64,000 bases of DNA from Branchipolynoe longqiensis (GCA_030323885.1 CM059190.1:89743989-89807988); one strand, 5' to 3'; counted from the first letter of the stretch, positions 20,609-32,070 are shown. The notes: generated by a model not told the origin, from the letters alone. Made by a program: numbers and translations.

Positions 20609-21318
20609 TGTTTGTTTGGTGTATTATGTCCTGGTCAACATCTATGGTTATATCAGGATGGGTACCGACTTGTGACAATACACACTCATGGTGACTGTAT
20701 AGTGCCGCACCACTGGTAGACGAGGCCACTGGCTCCTAGATAAAAGATTCACCCCATACTTACTGTACAGGTGTGAATGACAACGTAGTGTAAATACGGG
20801 CGAAAATAGCTTTAGTAGGGAACAGGAAGTAGAAATTCTGGTTCCAGTATCAAATGGCTACCCATATCGGCACAGAGTTGGTGAAATGGGAGAGAATGCA
20901 AAAAGACAAGATGGCGGCCATAGAACGCCATCGATTTCACTTTTAAATCTGATTAAACTAGATGTTTTATTATATGTTTCAACTCAAAGGTAGCAGGGAA
21001 ATATGAAGACATATATAAAGAATATATTTTGCTTCTTAAATTAAGAATTTATTCGCTCAGTTAATTTTCCCAACATGTCAAAATTCTTCGCCCGTTTTTC
21101 TAATATGTTGGTTTTCACCCCTGTACTGGATGTACGGGGTGAATCTTTTATCTAACTGGCTCCATGACCCAATTTCCCACTCAGTCACATTATCCTGATA
21201 CTGAGCTAACCAGTCCTTGTCCTATCCTAGTAACACAGAGTGCCAGGCTAGGTAGCGACATGTATCAATTTTGTAAGTCAACGGTTTGACTCGGCTGGGT
21301 TCCGAACTGCGGCACTGG
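20609..21318 (-). mobile_element. tRNA-derived SINE split by a MITE
   Basis: The 3' half (20609-20736) and 5' half (21155-21318) of one reverse SINE are separated by the TAGATAAAAG MITE. The nine bases ACTGGCTCC are repeated on either side of the MITE. The head is truncated where the next SINE begins head-to-head. Confidence 0.88.
20737..21154. mobile_element. TAGATAAAAG MITE, 9-bp TSD, copy 2
   Basis: Perfect 19-bp terminal inverted repeats (TAGATAAAAGATTCACCCC). ACTGGCTCC at 20728-20736 and 21155-21163 is exact. Length 418 bp. Confidence 0.95.
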
Positions 21319-21650
21319 GCACGGTGGCCAAATCAGTAGAGAGCGGGCCTCGCATGTGGAAGGTCGGGAATTTGGTTCCTGGTCGATTCAAATCAATGAC
21401 TCATAAAATTGATACTTGTCGCTTCCTAGCCAGGCACTCGGCATTAATAGGATATGGCAAGGACTGGTTGGCTCAGTGTCAGGATAATGTGACTGAGTGG
21501 GATATCGGGTCCTGGTTCTGGCAGCCTGATTTCCCAGTAGGGCAGCACTATAAAGTCACCATGAGTGCGCACTGTCACAAGTCGGTACCAATCCTGATAT
21601 GACCTTAGATGTTGCCATGATGTAAAACTCCTAACAACCAGCCAACCAAC
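21319..21650 (+). mobile_element. tRNA-derived SINE, head type B
   Basis: Head GTGGCCAAATCAGTAGAGAG, intact body, tail CTAACAACCAGCCAACCAACC-like. It lies head-to-head with the preceding reverse copy. Confidence 0.9.
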
Positions 21651-22737
21651 CTTCTGCACAGGATGTGCTCTTCGTGTTTCGGTTGCTGCGTCCAGTATAT
21701 CCGGTGGTCACATTCTACAGGTGCATGATAAGTGCCTGCGTGTAAAATTCTCTGATTAAGTATGTAGTGGGTATCGACAAGCTGGATGAGAAACAGTACT
21801 CCCTTTAAAATGTTTCTCACTGGGGGAGGGAAGAGGTGCACCTTTAATCATGATCCCCCCCCCCCCCCCCCCTTATCTCGCCCAGCCACACGTCACCGCT
21901 GTGGTCCGTGGTAATCCCACGATAGCTGGGCAGTGGCCAGCTCTGGGTGGGAGGGTGGTGAGTCATGAAGGCAGCCAATGAGGAGCTATGTCAGGGAGGG
22001 ATCATGCAGGCTAGCAATGGCTAGGAATGACTGGTGTGCATGGGTGTAAGAGCTAATAAGAATGTTGGTGCCATCCACCATTGTATGTGTCTAGTAAACA
22101 TTATATAGGTGAATAAAACCAGGTATTCAGTCTTCTTCTGGCTGGTGCTGAGCTCAGTGTTGTGTTGTGTTGTGTCTGTTGTGGGGCAAGCTCTTAATTT
22201 AGGCTCCATATAAGGAAACGGGGAAGAAAAAGGGAGGTACGCTGAATCTTCGGCCTTAAGTGGATAGGGGCAGTATAGCCCTTTTGGCAGTACAGCCGAC
22301 AACATGGGTGACGAGTGGGAAAGAGTCATAACCTCGGATGTCATAACCTTGCGGGAACGGCCACTTCTATCTTTCTGGACCAAGCATTGTTGGGGTTATC
22401 CTGGCAAACACAGGATTTCATATGCGGTCAACCCCGGCCCCTCCTTATTCTATGCGTATAAGTGGCGTTTCAGAACGCACTGGTTGCTGCACGACGCGAT
22501 GTCCTGAAATGGTCCATGAATTCATACATACCGGAGGGTCCCCGTAGTACCACCACCTTTTCCACTTTTTAACCTGTGTCGTCATATACAGTCGTGCATC
22601 TGGAATCTAAGCTTTTTTGGGGGCGGGGGGGGGCTTTTTGCTTCTTTTTTTTTTCTTCTTTTTTCTTTTTTTTCCCTTCTTTTTTCCCCCCCTTCTTTTT
22701 TGTTGTTTTTCTTTTGCTTTTTAAAGGGACAAAAAGT
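21651..22737. other. No confident gene; LTR-like and simple-sequence patches
   Basis: A run of 18 C at 21855-21872 and a T/C-rich patch at 22640-22710. At 22090-22200 GGTGAATAAAACCAGG is followed by TTGTGTTG repeats, and an ATG opens MGDEWERVITSDVITLRERP at 22304. It could be an LTR end plus leader or an unrelated first exon; no domain is recognised. Confidence 0.3.
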
Positions 22738-24010
22738 AAATTCTTTACTAACATGATGGGTGGATTGTTAATAATTCAGGTCGAGTGCTGGCATCCATGG
22801 GGGAGCAGTAAGGAATGTGAGAGTTGTGTTTTTTGTTTTTTTTTAATTTAAAAAAAACCCAACAAATTGACAATTTATTGATTTCTTTAAGAACATGATT
22901 GGTGAATTGTTGGTAATTCATGTCCAGTGCTGTCAACCATGGGAAAAGTGTATGGAATGCGAGTGTTAGGCTTTAAAAAAACAAACTAAGTAAAAATGTA
23001 TTAATTGTTAGAAATTCAGGTCCATTGCTGGAAGTCATGGGGGGCAGTATGGGAGGTATGTGTTATGCAGCAAAATATAAAATATCTCTATTCTTTACGA
23101 ACGTGATGGGTGAATTGTTAGCAATTCAGGTCATGGGGGAACATGGTGGAAAGTATGTGTAAAGCTGAGATTCCTTATACGTGGTATGCGGCATGCGAAT
23201 GCGAATGTGGCAAAAAATCAAAAAGCATGTAACTGAATAGTGGTGTTTCCATTCGTCCGAATGCGAATGCGAATGCGGCAACTGAATCGGTCCATGGACC
23301 GATCGGTGCGGCATGTGAATGCGAATACTGGTGCATTTGCCATAGAAAACAATACTGTTCCTTCACAAATGTGGAGGAAAAACCCCAACAAATGTTGGGG
23401 GTTAGCATATATGTATGCCGCATATATCTATGCCATGACATTCAGTGATTTTCACAAATAGTTTTGAGCTTGATTTAATGAATTTCACCTGTTGGTATAT
23501 TGAATTTAAAATAAAATGACACTTCATTTGTGAAAATCGCTCTAATAGTAAGGAAAATATGGACTTTTTAAAGTTGTTACTGTAAAGATCAAACCAAATC
23601 GTTGCATGCTGCATGCCGCATGGGTGGAATCAACCCATTTGCATGCCACATGCCACATTCGCATGCTGCATACCGGAATCTTAGCTTTATGCAGCAAGAT
23701 ATAAAATATCTCTATTCTTTACGAACATGATAGGTGAATTGTTAGAAATTCAAGTCCACTGCTGTCAGTCTTCGAACACTATGGAAAGTAGGTGTATTGC
23801 AGCAAATTCTTGTTAATGGATGAATTCTTTACGAACGTAATACTAATGGGTGCCTCTTTGGTAATTCAATCCCGGTGCTGCAGTCATGGGGTACCAGCGG
23901 GAAATGTTACCTTTAAACCATGAAAAAAAACAAAAAACTAATGTGAAATATACAAATTCTTTACGGCCATGATGGGTGGATTGTTGGTAATTCGGTGCTG
24001 GCAGTCATTG
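22738..24010 (+). repeat. Diverged tandem array, unit about 130-160 bp
   Basis: Six to seven units share ATTCTTTACGAACATGATGG, GTGAATTGTTAGAAATTCAG and GGTGCTGGCAGTCATGG. Divergence between units is high, so the array is old. It is interrupted by the MITE 23162-23697. Confidence 0.8.
23162..23697. mobile_element. MITE with AAGCTNAGATTCC ends
   Basis: Begins AAGCTGAGATTCC and ends GGAATCTTAGCTT, flanked by TA on both sides (23160-23161 and 23698-23699). Inside both ends are GCATGCGAATGCGAATG-type subterminal repeats. The host array resumes seamlessly afterwards. Confidence 0.8.
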
Positions 24011-24263
24011 GACAGAACTAGAGTGGAGGAGGGATGGGATGAGGTGAGTTGTGTTGGGGGAGGGGGGGGGGGTGATTCCACTTGCTTGCCAAGCCTGAAA
24101 ATGTCACTTTTGAATGGATATTAACGAAAGAAAATTGGGTATTATAGTGTGCAATCAAAGTGCAGTTGAAGGACTGGGCTGTGTAATGTCATTCTGTTTT
24201 TGTTAATACGACCGAGTCGGCTTTACCGCCCTCACCTCTCGCGCGCCTCAGTGGATGGCCTTA

Positions 24264-24590
24264 CCAGGCGCAGTGGCCGAATCGGTCGAGCGCGGGCCTC
24301 GCGCGCGGGAGATCAGTAGTACGGATTCCCGGTCAAGTCAAACCAATGGCTTATCAAATTGATAATTGACGCTTCCTAGCCTGGCGCTCGGCATTAATAG
24401 GATAGGGCAAGGACTGGTTAGCTCAGTGTCAGGATAATGTGACTGAGTGGAATATTGGGTCATGGTGCCAATGGCCTGATTTCCCAGTGGGGCAGCACTA
24501 TAAGGTCACCATGAGTGTGCACTGTCAGTAGTCGGTACCCGTCCTGATATTACCTTAGATGTTGCTAGGACGTAAAACAACAAACAAATA
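24264..24590 (+). mobile_element. tRNA-derived SINE, head type B
   Basis: Head GCAGTGGCCGAATCGGTCGA, GC-rich inter-box part, full body, tail AAAACAACAAACAAATAG. Confidence 0.9.
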
Positions 24591-24596
24591 GATAGT

Positions 24597-24770
24597 GTCA
24601 CCAGGCTGCCTGCACCATGACCTGATATCCCACTCAGTGACATTATCCTGACATTGAGCCAACCAGTACTTGCCCTATCCTAATAATTCCAACGCCTGGC
24701 TAGGAAGCGACAAGTATCAATTTTTAAGTCATTGGTTTGACTCGACCAGGGTTCGAAGCCACAACTTACT
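24597..24770 (-). mobile_element. tRNA-derived SINE, 3' part missing
   Basis: Reverse fragment from CACCAGGCTGCCTGCACCAT to box B (GGGTTCGAAGCC on the plus strand), tail-to-tail with the preceding copy. Confidence 0.82.
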
Positions 24771-24995
24771 ATTACGACGAATATTCAATTTATATTATGC
24801 TTCTATTATCGAACAGGTTTTTCATGTGGTTATTATTGCAACTGATATTGTCATTTATGTACCAACAAATTGTAATGAACGGCCGGAAGACCAGTGCTCT
24901 GTCGCTGATAAAAGACATTATTCGCTGAATAAAATACATTTAGTAAAAAAAGAAAAACACAAACTGACACTATCTGGCACTATATGACATGGGGT
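24771..24995. other. No recognised gene
   Basis: AT-rich; contains GGAAGACCAGTGC, also seen near 6884, so probably part of a dispersed repeat. Confidence 0.35.
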
Positions 24996-25445
24996 TGACA
25001 TAGGTGACACTGGCTGACACCAAGTGACACTGTCTAACACTATGTAACAGTGGGGTGATAGAGGTGACACTGGCTGACACTGTGTGACACCGGGATGACA
25101 GGGGTGACACTGGCTGACACTCTGTGACACGGGGATGACAGGGGTGACACTAGTGACACAGGGGTGGCACAGTTGACACTATTTGACACGGGGGTGACAC
25201 TCCCTGACACCATGTGACACTAGCTGACACTATGACACAGGGTTGACCGGTGTGACACTGGGGTGATAGGGGTGACACTGGCTGACACCATGTGACACTT
25301 GCTGAAATCGTGTGACACTGGGGTGATAGTGGTGACACTGCGTGACACTGGGGTGATAGGGGTAACAGTGGCTGACACCATGTGACACTGGCTGACACTA
25401 TATGCCATGGGGGAGGGGGGAGGTGACAGGGGTGACAGTGCCTGA
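24996..25445. repeat. TGACAC minisatellite
   Basis: Units around GGTGACACTGGCTGACAC followed by CATGTGACAC and GGGGTGATAG, period roughly 45 bp with variants. Confidence 0.92.
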
Positions 25446-25534
25446 CAGCACAGCTTCAGTGTCCGTCCAACTGGTTGCCACGGTCGGCTTCCACTGCGAG
25501 TCGCCGGGCAGGGAGCAAGCACACTCGGGTGATG

Positions 25535-26262
25535 GCACTTGCTACTCCTACTCCTACTCCTACTCCTATTCCTACTCCTACTCCTACTCCTACTCCTACT
25601 CCTATTCCTACTCCTATTCCTATTCCTACTCCTATTTCTACTCATACTCATTCTCCTACTACTCCTTCTCCTCCTACTCCTCCTCCTACCCCTACTCCTC
25701 CTACTACTCCTAGTCCCACTACTCCTACTCCGCCTACTCCGCCTACTCCTACTACTACTCCTACTACTCCTACTCCCCCTACTCCTACTACTACTCCTAC
25801 TACTCCTACTCCTCCTACTACTCCTCCTACTCCTACTCCTCCTACTACTCCTACTACTCCTAGTCCCACTACTCCTCCGCCTACTCCTACTACTCCGCCT
25901 ACTCCTACTACTACTCCTACTACTCCTCCTACTCCTACTCCCCCTACTCCTACTACTACTACTCCTACTACTCCTACTCCTCCTACTCCTCCTCCTACTC
26001 CTACTACTCCTCCTACTCATACTCCTACTACTCTTACTACTACTACTCCTACTCCTACTACTCCTCCTACTCCTACTCCTCCTACTCCTACTCCTATCTC
26101 CTTACTCCTACCCTCCCTACTCCCCCCTCCTACTACTCCTATTCCTACTAGTACTACTACTCCTACTCCTCCTACTCCTACTCCTACTACTCCTACTCCT
26201 ACTCCTCCTACTCCTACTACTCCCCCTACTCCTACTACTCCTACTCCTACTCCTAGTCTATC
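25535..26262. repeat. (CCTACT)n polypyrimidine-rich array
   Basis: About 730 bp of CCTACT hexamers and ACTACTCCT variants with few G. All three plus frames and one minus frame stay open, giving Thr/Pro, Leu and Ser/Arg proteins that are artefacts. Confidence 0.97.
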
Positions 26263-26389
26263 TTCCGGATACTGCTTTAGAGAAGGGGATGGAGCCTGGA
26301 ACCAGAATAGCTTATTGACTCTTAAATAGCCACTAGAGTGTGGTCTGTGTGAGACGGGTGTGCTTAAACTTAAAGGCCAGATTCCACTG

Positions 26390-26700
26390 TGCGCAGTGCG
26401 GCATGCCACATGCCCCAGTGATGTACGGCTTGCATAAGTGACTTGCGGCATGCATAAGCGACGTGCGGCATGCATAAGCGATGTGTGGCATGCGTAAGCG
26501 ACGTGTGTAAGTGAAGTGCAGCATGCTTATGCGACGTGCGACATGCATATATGCGAGGTGCAGTTTGCGTAAGCTATGTGCGGCATGTGTAAGCAACATA
26601 CATAATCCATGTGTGACATGCATAAGTAGTGTGTGGCATGCGATATAGTGCGTGCGATAGATACGTGCAGTATGCGATGTGCGGTATGCAGCATACAATA
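26390..26700. repeat. GCGGCATGCATAAGCGACGT-type tandem repeat
   Basis: About fifteen diverged 18-22-bp units containing GCATGC. The first unit follows AGGCCAGATTCCACTG, which may be an element end. Confidence 0.8.
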
Positions 26701-26906
26701 TGTCTAAGCTTACAAGTAATTACTATTGGCTGACATGTGGGGTTTTATTCTTATGCAAAATAAAGGGTGATATAACAACAGATGCAAGTCGGTTCCCGTC
26801 CTTATCTGACCTCACATCTTGAGAAAGTTGTGTGTGAATTGAGACTGGACTCTTTGTCACTGTGCGTCAAACACCATGGTAGTCGCGCGTATTCTAACAG
26901 GATTCC

Positions 26907-28390
26907 CACCGGGCGCAGTGGCCGAATCGGTAGAGCGCAGGCCTCCCATGTGGGAAATCGGGAGTTAAATTCCCGGTTGAGTCAAAGACTCAAAGCAATG
27001 ACTTACAAAATTCGATACTTTTCACTTCCTGGCTTGGTGCTTAGCATTAATATTGTAGTGGTCTGCACTGACCTCTCAGGCAAGTAACCACATAGACAGG
27101 TAGGCGTGGGGAGTGTATTGATATCAGGGAGCCTAGGTGGTGTAATGGTTAGCACACTGGCCCGGAATGCAAAGAGATGTGGGTTCGAGTCCCGCTCTAG
27201 GCACAGTATTTCCCATTTTCATCACCCCCACGACACTGGTTGCCGTGATCAGGATCCTGTACAAGCTTTGCGCTGTATGGTTGTTGAACCTACCCTGTGT
27301 ATGTATGTGTTAGTGCATTGCCTGTATGTATGTAATTGTAAGCATTACAAGACTTACAATTCCAGGGGGACGAGTGTAGTGGTCTGCACTGACCTCTCAG
27401 GCAAGTAACCACATTGACAGGTAGGCGTGGGGAGTGTATTGATATCAGGGAGCCTAGGTGGTGTAATGGTTAGCACACTGGCCCGAATGCAAAGAGATGT
27501 GGGTTCGAGTCCCGCTCTAGGCGCAGTATTTCCCATTTTCATCACCCCCACGACACTGGTTGCCGTGATCAGGATCCTGTACAAGCTTTGCGCTGTATGG
27601 TTGTTGAACCTACCCTGTGTATGTATGTGTTAGTGCATTGCCTGTATGTATGTAATTGTAAGCATTACAAGACTTACAATTCCAGGGGGACGAGTGTAGT
27701 GGTCTGCACTGACCTCTCAGGCAAGTAACCACATAGACAGGTAGGCGTGGGGAGTGTATTGATATCAGGGTGCCTAGGTGGTGTAATGGTTAGCACACTG
27801 GCCCGGAATGCAAAGAGATGTGGGTTCGAGTCCCGCTCTAGGCGCAGTATTTCCCATTTTCATCACCCCCACGACACTGGTTGCCGTGACCATGATACTG
27901 TACAAGCTATGCGCTGTATGGTTGTTGAACCTACCCTGTGTATGTATGTGTTAGTGCATTGCCTGTATGTATGTAATTGTAAGCATTAAAAGACTTACAA
28001 TTCCAGGGGGACGAGTGTATTGGTCTGCACTGACCTCTCAGGCAAGTAACCACATAGACAGGTAGGCGTGGGTAGTGTGGTGATATCTGGAAGCCTAGGT
28101 GGTGTAATGCTTAGCACACTGGCCCAGAAGGCAAAGAGATGTGGGTTCGAGTCCCGCTCTAGGCACAATATTTCCAATTTTCATCACCCCCACGACAATA
28201 GGATAGGGCGAGGACTGGTTATCTCAGTGTCAGGATAATGTGACTGAGTGGGATATCAGGTTATGATCCTGGTGGGCTGATTTCCCAGTGGGGCAGCACT
28301 ATAAAGTCGCCATGAGTGCACACTGTTACAAATCAGTACCCATCCTGATATGACCTTAGATGTTAGTGGGATGTAAACCTCCAACAACCA
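26907..28390 (+). mobile_element. tRNA-derived SINE split by a TRIM array
   Basis: The 5' part is 26907-27053 (GCAGTGGCCGAATCGGTAGA to CTTAGCATTAAT) and the 3' part 28198-28390 (AGGATAGGGCGAGGACTGG to CCAACAACCAACTA). Joined, they give one SINE with no loss at the junction. Confidence 0.9.
27054..28197 (+). mobile_element. TRIM tandem array, four LTRs and three internal segments
   Basis: LTRs: 27054-27235, 27375-27555, 27695-27876 and 28016-28197 (181-182 bp each). Internal segments: 27236-27374, 27556-27694 and 27877-28015 (139 bp each). LTRs start TGTAGTGGTCTGCACTGACC and end CACCCCCACGACA. Each internal segment begins C-TGGTTGCCGTGATCAGG, a primer-binding-site position, and ends AGGGGGACGAG, a purine-rich tract. 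Inside every LTR lies a tRNA-like sequence with box A GTGGTGTAATGGTTAGCAC and box B GGGTTCGAGTCCCG. The array is inserted in a SINE; flanks read ATAT and ATAG, one mismatch from a 4-bp duplication. There is no open reading frame of significance. The TRIM assignment rests on architecture; a tRNA-derived tandem SINE is the alternative. Confidence 0.8.
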
Positions 28391-28710
28391 ACTAGTCACT
28401 ATCTTAAGCCCACCTCATGTCACACGACAATCTGGCTTGACCCCCCTACAGATCGCAGATGTTGGCGCTTTAGGGTTAACAATAACACGGTTAACGAGAT
28501 AAATCGTGTAGGTAGGTAGTCGATTGGTTGGTTAGTCCACCAGTATCTAAGTGGAATGTATCGCATCAACTCTACAACCAACCAGCGTTCCCGACTGGCG
28601 GCGAGCTCTGGTCAAGCGACGGCCATCAAGTTGAGCTACTCGGTGAGCACGTCTCATTCTGAGCTGGCAGTCCATGGTGACAGCCCGCTCAAATGTGTAG
28701 AAAATGGACC
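28391..28710. other. No recognised feature
   Basis: Mixed unique sequence between the SINE and a CA-rich array; no coding signature. Confidence 0.45.
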
Positions 28711-29122
28711 CCCCCCCCCACCCACATACATACACCCCTCCCCACACACACATACCACAGACACCACACACACCACACACATCACACACACCACACACAT
28801 CACACATACACCCCCCCCACACACACCACACGCATACCACACACACAGCACACATAACACACACATACACACACCACACACACATACCACACCCCCACAT
28901 ACACACAACACACATACCACACAACACACACATATCACACACCACATACACACCACACACATACCACACATGACCCACATACCACACACCCATACACATA
29001 CCACACATGACACACATACCACACACATGACACACACCGCCCACCACACACACGACACACCAAACACACGCACAAACACACACAAACACACACACCACAC
29101 CAAACACACACACCACACACGC
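28711..29122. repeat. CACACA/CACC-rich array
   Basis: Degenerate CACACATACCACA and CACCACACA units. Cys/Val and His/Thr frames are artefacts. Confidence 0.93.
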
Positions 29123-29346
29123 GGCGCGGCCTCCGTCTGATTCACACTGATGCCCGTCTGATTGTGATGGAAGGTTTACTTCCCTGACGCCACCAAATGG
29201 GTATTGTCGAGTGTTAATGGCATTACTTGTGTTTAAAAAGAAATTCCACCAAAGACAGCGATAACAAATCATGTTAAAATCTCTATTTACGTTCTGTGCT
29301 TTCACCCGCGCGCGCGTGCGCCCCTAAATAACATACACTCCAATAC

Positions 29347-29400
29347 ATTTGTTTGTTTAACGACCCTCCAGCACAAAAAGTAGACATCGGCTATTGGGGG
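29347..29400 (-). mobile_element. SINE-like 3' end with (AAAC)n tail
   Basis: On the minus strand CCAATAGCCGATGTCTACTT leads to GGGTCGTTAAACAAACAAA. The same end is at 62855-62945 (+). Confidence 0.65.
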
Positions 29401-29402
29401 CC

Positions 29403-29702
29403 ACTCCCATACATATACCCATACATATACCATATACCCATACATATACCCATACATATACCCATACATATAAACATACATATACATACATGCACCCATA
29501 CAATGATACAAGACATGCACCCATACAATGATACAAGCATGCATACATACACACATACATGATACATACATGATACATACATACGTACGTACATACATAC
29601 ATGCATGCGTGCGTGCGTACATACATACATACATACATACATACATACATACATACATACATACATACATACATACATACATACATACATACATACATAC
29701 AC
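29403..29702. repeat. CATATACC and (CATA)n arrays
   Basis: 29403-29475 is CCATACATATA-type, 29575-29700 nearly pure CATA with CGTA and CATGCGTG patches. Confidence 0.95.
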
Positions 29703-29893
29703 AGCAAAAAGAAATTAAATTACACCAGGTGCAGAACAGAGCCTTCAGAATAAAATTCAAAGGAAAAATACTATGCATGCAGGAAATGCACAAAAGGCCA
29801 AATATCGACCTACTTAAGACACCAAGGAATGCCCATTTACTATACTTTTGCTATCACTATTTTAAATGTACAAAAGGGATCCACAAAACATAG
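29703..29893 (+). pseudogene. LINE-like C-terminal scrap
   Basis: Reads KEIKLHQVQNRAFRIKFKG, then HKRPNIDLLKTPRNAHLLYF and CYHYFKCTKGIHKT. The order QNRAxRI..., a short gap, then LxxxRxxHLLxFxYxxF is the pattern after the reverse transcriptase in several non-LTR elements. Nothing upstream survives because the CATA array abuts it. Confidence 0.55.
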
Positions 29894-30268
29894 AGGGAAA
29901 AAATAGCTAATTTTTACTGTTTGAAGAAGGGGAGGAGGCGGAGAAACTCACGACAAATGATATTATTAGGGTATATTACAATGGCGGTGGACCTTTTTTT
30001 ATACAGGTCTGCGTGATCCCGTCTGGCAGTATGGGCCTGACCAAATAGCGCCATATAATAATGCTGACCTTGATTCCTCAATTATACTGTTTGAAGAAAG
30101 GGGGGGGGGGGGGGGCGGAGCTCAAAGGCAACTCATGACAATTTTTTAAACACAAAAAAACCCACAAACAACAACCCAAATCACCCAACCCTAAAATGCA
30201 ATGGAGGGCGGGGTCGGGGGGGGGGTGAGGCAAAGAAGAATTGTAGTAGGTGTGGCGGCGCTTGAGAA
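29894..30268. other. No recognised gene
   Basis: Contains G runs at 30101-30114 and near 30210 and the repeated phrase TACTGTTTGAAGAAGGGG (about 29918 and 30086). Unassigned. Confidence 0.4.
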
Positions 30269-30724
30269 TAGACCCCTTTCAATGTTTACAGACATCGTGT
30301 ATGCGCGCGCACCTTGGCTGTAGAACGAAGGCACACTGCCATTGAGTTTGCCGATACGCGCAGTGCAAAACGTTAGTTTTATTCAAAATTTATAGAAATC
30401 CTGATACATTTAATATAATCTGTTTGATAGGCATGTTATCTGTTTGTGTGCCAAACGGTTTGTGTCTAGACGGTGTGGTTTTAGAGATATTTCACTTTTT
30501 CTGTAAGAAGATTGCTCGCGGCCATTGACAATGCATTGAGTTTGCCGATACATGCAGTGCAAAATGTCTATTTTATTCAAAATTAATAGAAATGTAGAAT
30601 CCTAACCTTATAAATTTAATATAATCTGTTCATTGAGTATGTTTTCTATGTGTCTTCCAAGCAGTTTGTTTCTAGGTAGTGTGGTTTTAGAGATATTTCA
30701 CGTTTTCTGTATGAAGATTGCTCA
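30269..30724 (-). mobile_element. MITE, TAGACCCCTTTCAATG end, truncated
   Basis: Left end TAGACCCCTTTCAATGTTTA matches the end of 50978-51752. Two internal about 215-bp repeats (ATATTTCACTTTTTCTGTA, GAAGATTGCTC) are in reverse orientation. It stops in mid-repeat at the retroposed poly(A) tract; its other end would lie beyond the gap. Confidence 0.72.
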
Positions 30725-30885
30725 TTTTTTTTTTTTTTTACTAAATGCTAGTATCTTTATTGGCAGCTGATTCATGTTTGTCGTCGTCGTTCTCGTGCGC
30801 CTCGTCATCTACGCCTTCGAGCCGCTGCTCTTCACGTCCAACAACCCGTTTGACACGTTCCGCGTCACCGAGTGCAAGGTGCTCG
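30725..30885 (-). pseudogene. 3' end of a retroposed polyadenylated transcript
   Basis: On the minus strand a reading frame ends LHSVTRNVSNGLLDVKSSGS, KA, stop (30809-30811). A 69-nt 3' UTR follows with AATAAA at 30756-30761 and then 15 A residues (30725-30739). The codons are strongly GC-ending, unlike the surroundings. This is the layout of a reverse-transcribed mRNA end inserted into the MITE repeat. The protein is not recognised. The opposite strand also has an open frame (MFVVVVLVRLVIYAFEPLLF) that I consider less likely. The assembly gap removes the rest. Confidence 0.55.
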
Positions 30886-31385
30886 NNNNNNNNNNNNNNN
30901 NNNNNNNNNNNNNNNNNNNNNNNNNNNNNNNNNNNNNNNNNNNNNNNNNNNNNNNNNNNNNNNNNNNNNNNNNNNNNNNNNNNNNNNNNNNNNNNNNNNN
31001 NNNNNNNNNNNNNNNNNNNNNNNNNNNNNNNNNNNNNNNNNNNNNNNNNNNNNNNNNNNNNNNNNNNNNNNNNNNNNNNNNNNNNNNNNNNNNNNNNNNN
31101 NNNNNNNNNNNNNNNNNNNNNNNNNNNNNNNNNNNNNNNNNNNNNNNNNNNNNNNNNNNNNNNNNNNNNNNNNNNNNNNNNNNNNNNNNNNNNNNNNNNN
31201 NNNNNNNNNNNNNNNNNNNNNNNNNNNNNNNNNNNNNNNNNNNNNNNNNNNNNNNNNNNNNNNNNNNNNNNNNNNNNNNNNNNNNNNNNNNNNNNNNNNN
31301 NNNNNNNNNNNNNNNNNNNNNNNNNNNNNNNNNNNNNNNNNNNNNNNNNNNNNNNNNNNNNNNNNNNNNNNNNNNNNNNNNNNNN
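30886..31385. other. Assembly gap (500 N)
   Basis: Exactly 500 N, so probably a placeholder of unknown true length. GC-rich coding-like sequence is on its left and a tandem repeat on its right. Confidence 0.99.
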
Positions 31386-31615
31386 CACTCTCCACCCAGT
31401 CTCCACCCACTCCCCACCCACTCCCCACCCACTCTCCACCCACTCCCCACCCACTCCCCACCCACTCTCCACCCAGTCTCCACCCACTCCCCACCCAGTC
31501 TCCACCCACTCCCCACCCACTCCCCACCCACTCTCCACCCACTCTCCACCAATCTCCACCCACACTTCACCCACATTCCACCCACATTCCACCCACATTC
31601 CACCCACACTCCCCC
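31386..31615. repeat. CCACTCCCCACC minisatellite
   Basis: 12-bp units (CACTCTCCACC/CACTCCCCACC), turning into CACATTCCACC at the end. It probably extends into the gap. Confidence 0.95.
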
Positions 31616-32059
31616 CACCACCCATTCTCTCCCTCCGCCTATACGCCTTGCCACAATTGTCATTATTATCCACCCGATTGATCAACAGCGAGAACAGTGA
31701 AACATTTTGGACAAACCTATTTTAAGTATTTACACAAGCGCATGTCAATAATCCCCCATATACACACACTCGTGTAGATATACAATCCTGCACCTTGCCT
31801 GGTGTACTGGTAGCTACGAGTCCGACTATTTACACACCTGCATGAGTTTGTGGGATGTTATTCTTCTAGTATAACCAGGTTAGTACTTACTCCAACGAAT
31901 GTAAGTAACCCCAAACTCGTGTAAGCAAACTATTGTTGACATAAATAAAGCTTTCTTAACATGAACTAGAATCATCTAATTACGTTACAAATGACATAGA
32001 TTAGATTGCTTGAGCTGCATGCTCAGGCCAAGTCGGTGACTCCAGCATCAGGGCTCACT
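31616..32059. other. No recognised feature
   Basis: Unique, moderately AT-rich sequence without coding signature. Confidence 0.5.
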
Positions 32060-32070
32060 ACATGTGATGA

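Noticed and set aside
25220..26329. Long Ser/Arg, Thr/Pro and poly-Leu open frames
   Set aside because: Hexanucleotide CCTACT repeat read in different frames; no unique coding sequence.
27106..28177. Repeated frames containing SLGGVMVSTLARNAKRCGFE and SRSRHSISHFH
   Set aside because: These are translations of the tRNA-like LTR core; such false proteins are common in tRNA-derived repeats.
28547..29305. 252-codon Cys/Val-rich minus frame
   Set aside because: CA-rich array; cysteine spacing follows the DNA repeat.
30774..30885. Plus-strand hydrophobic frame into the gap
   Set aside because: An in-frame TGA precedes its ATG, and the AATAAA plus poly(A) layout supports transcription of the other strand. 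Kept only as an alternative.
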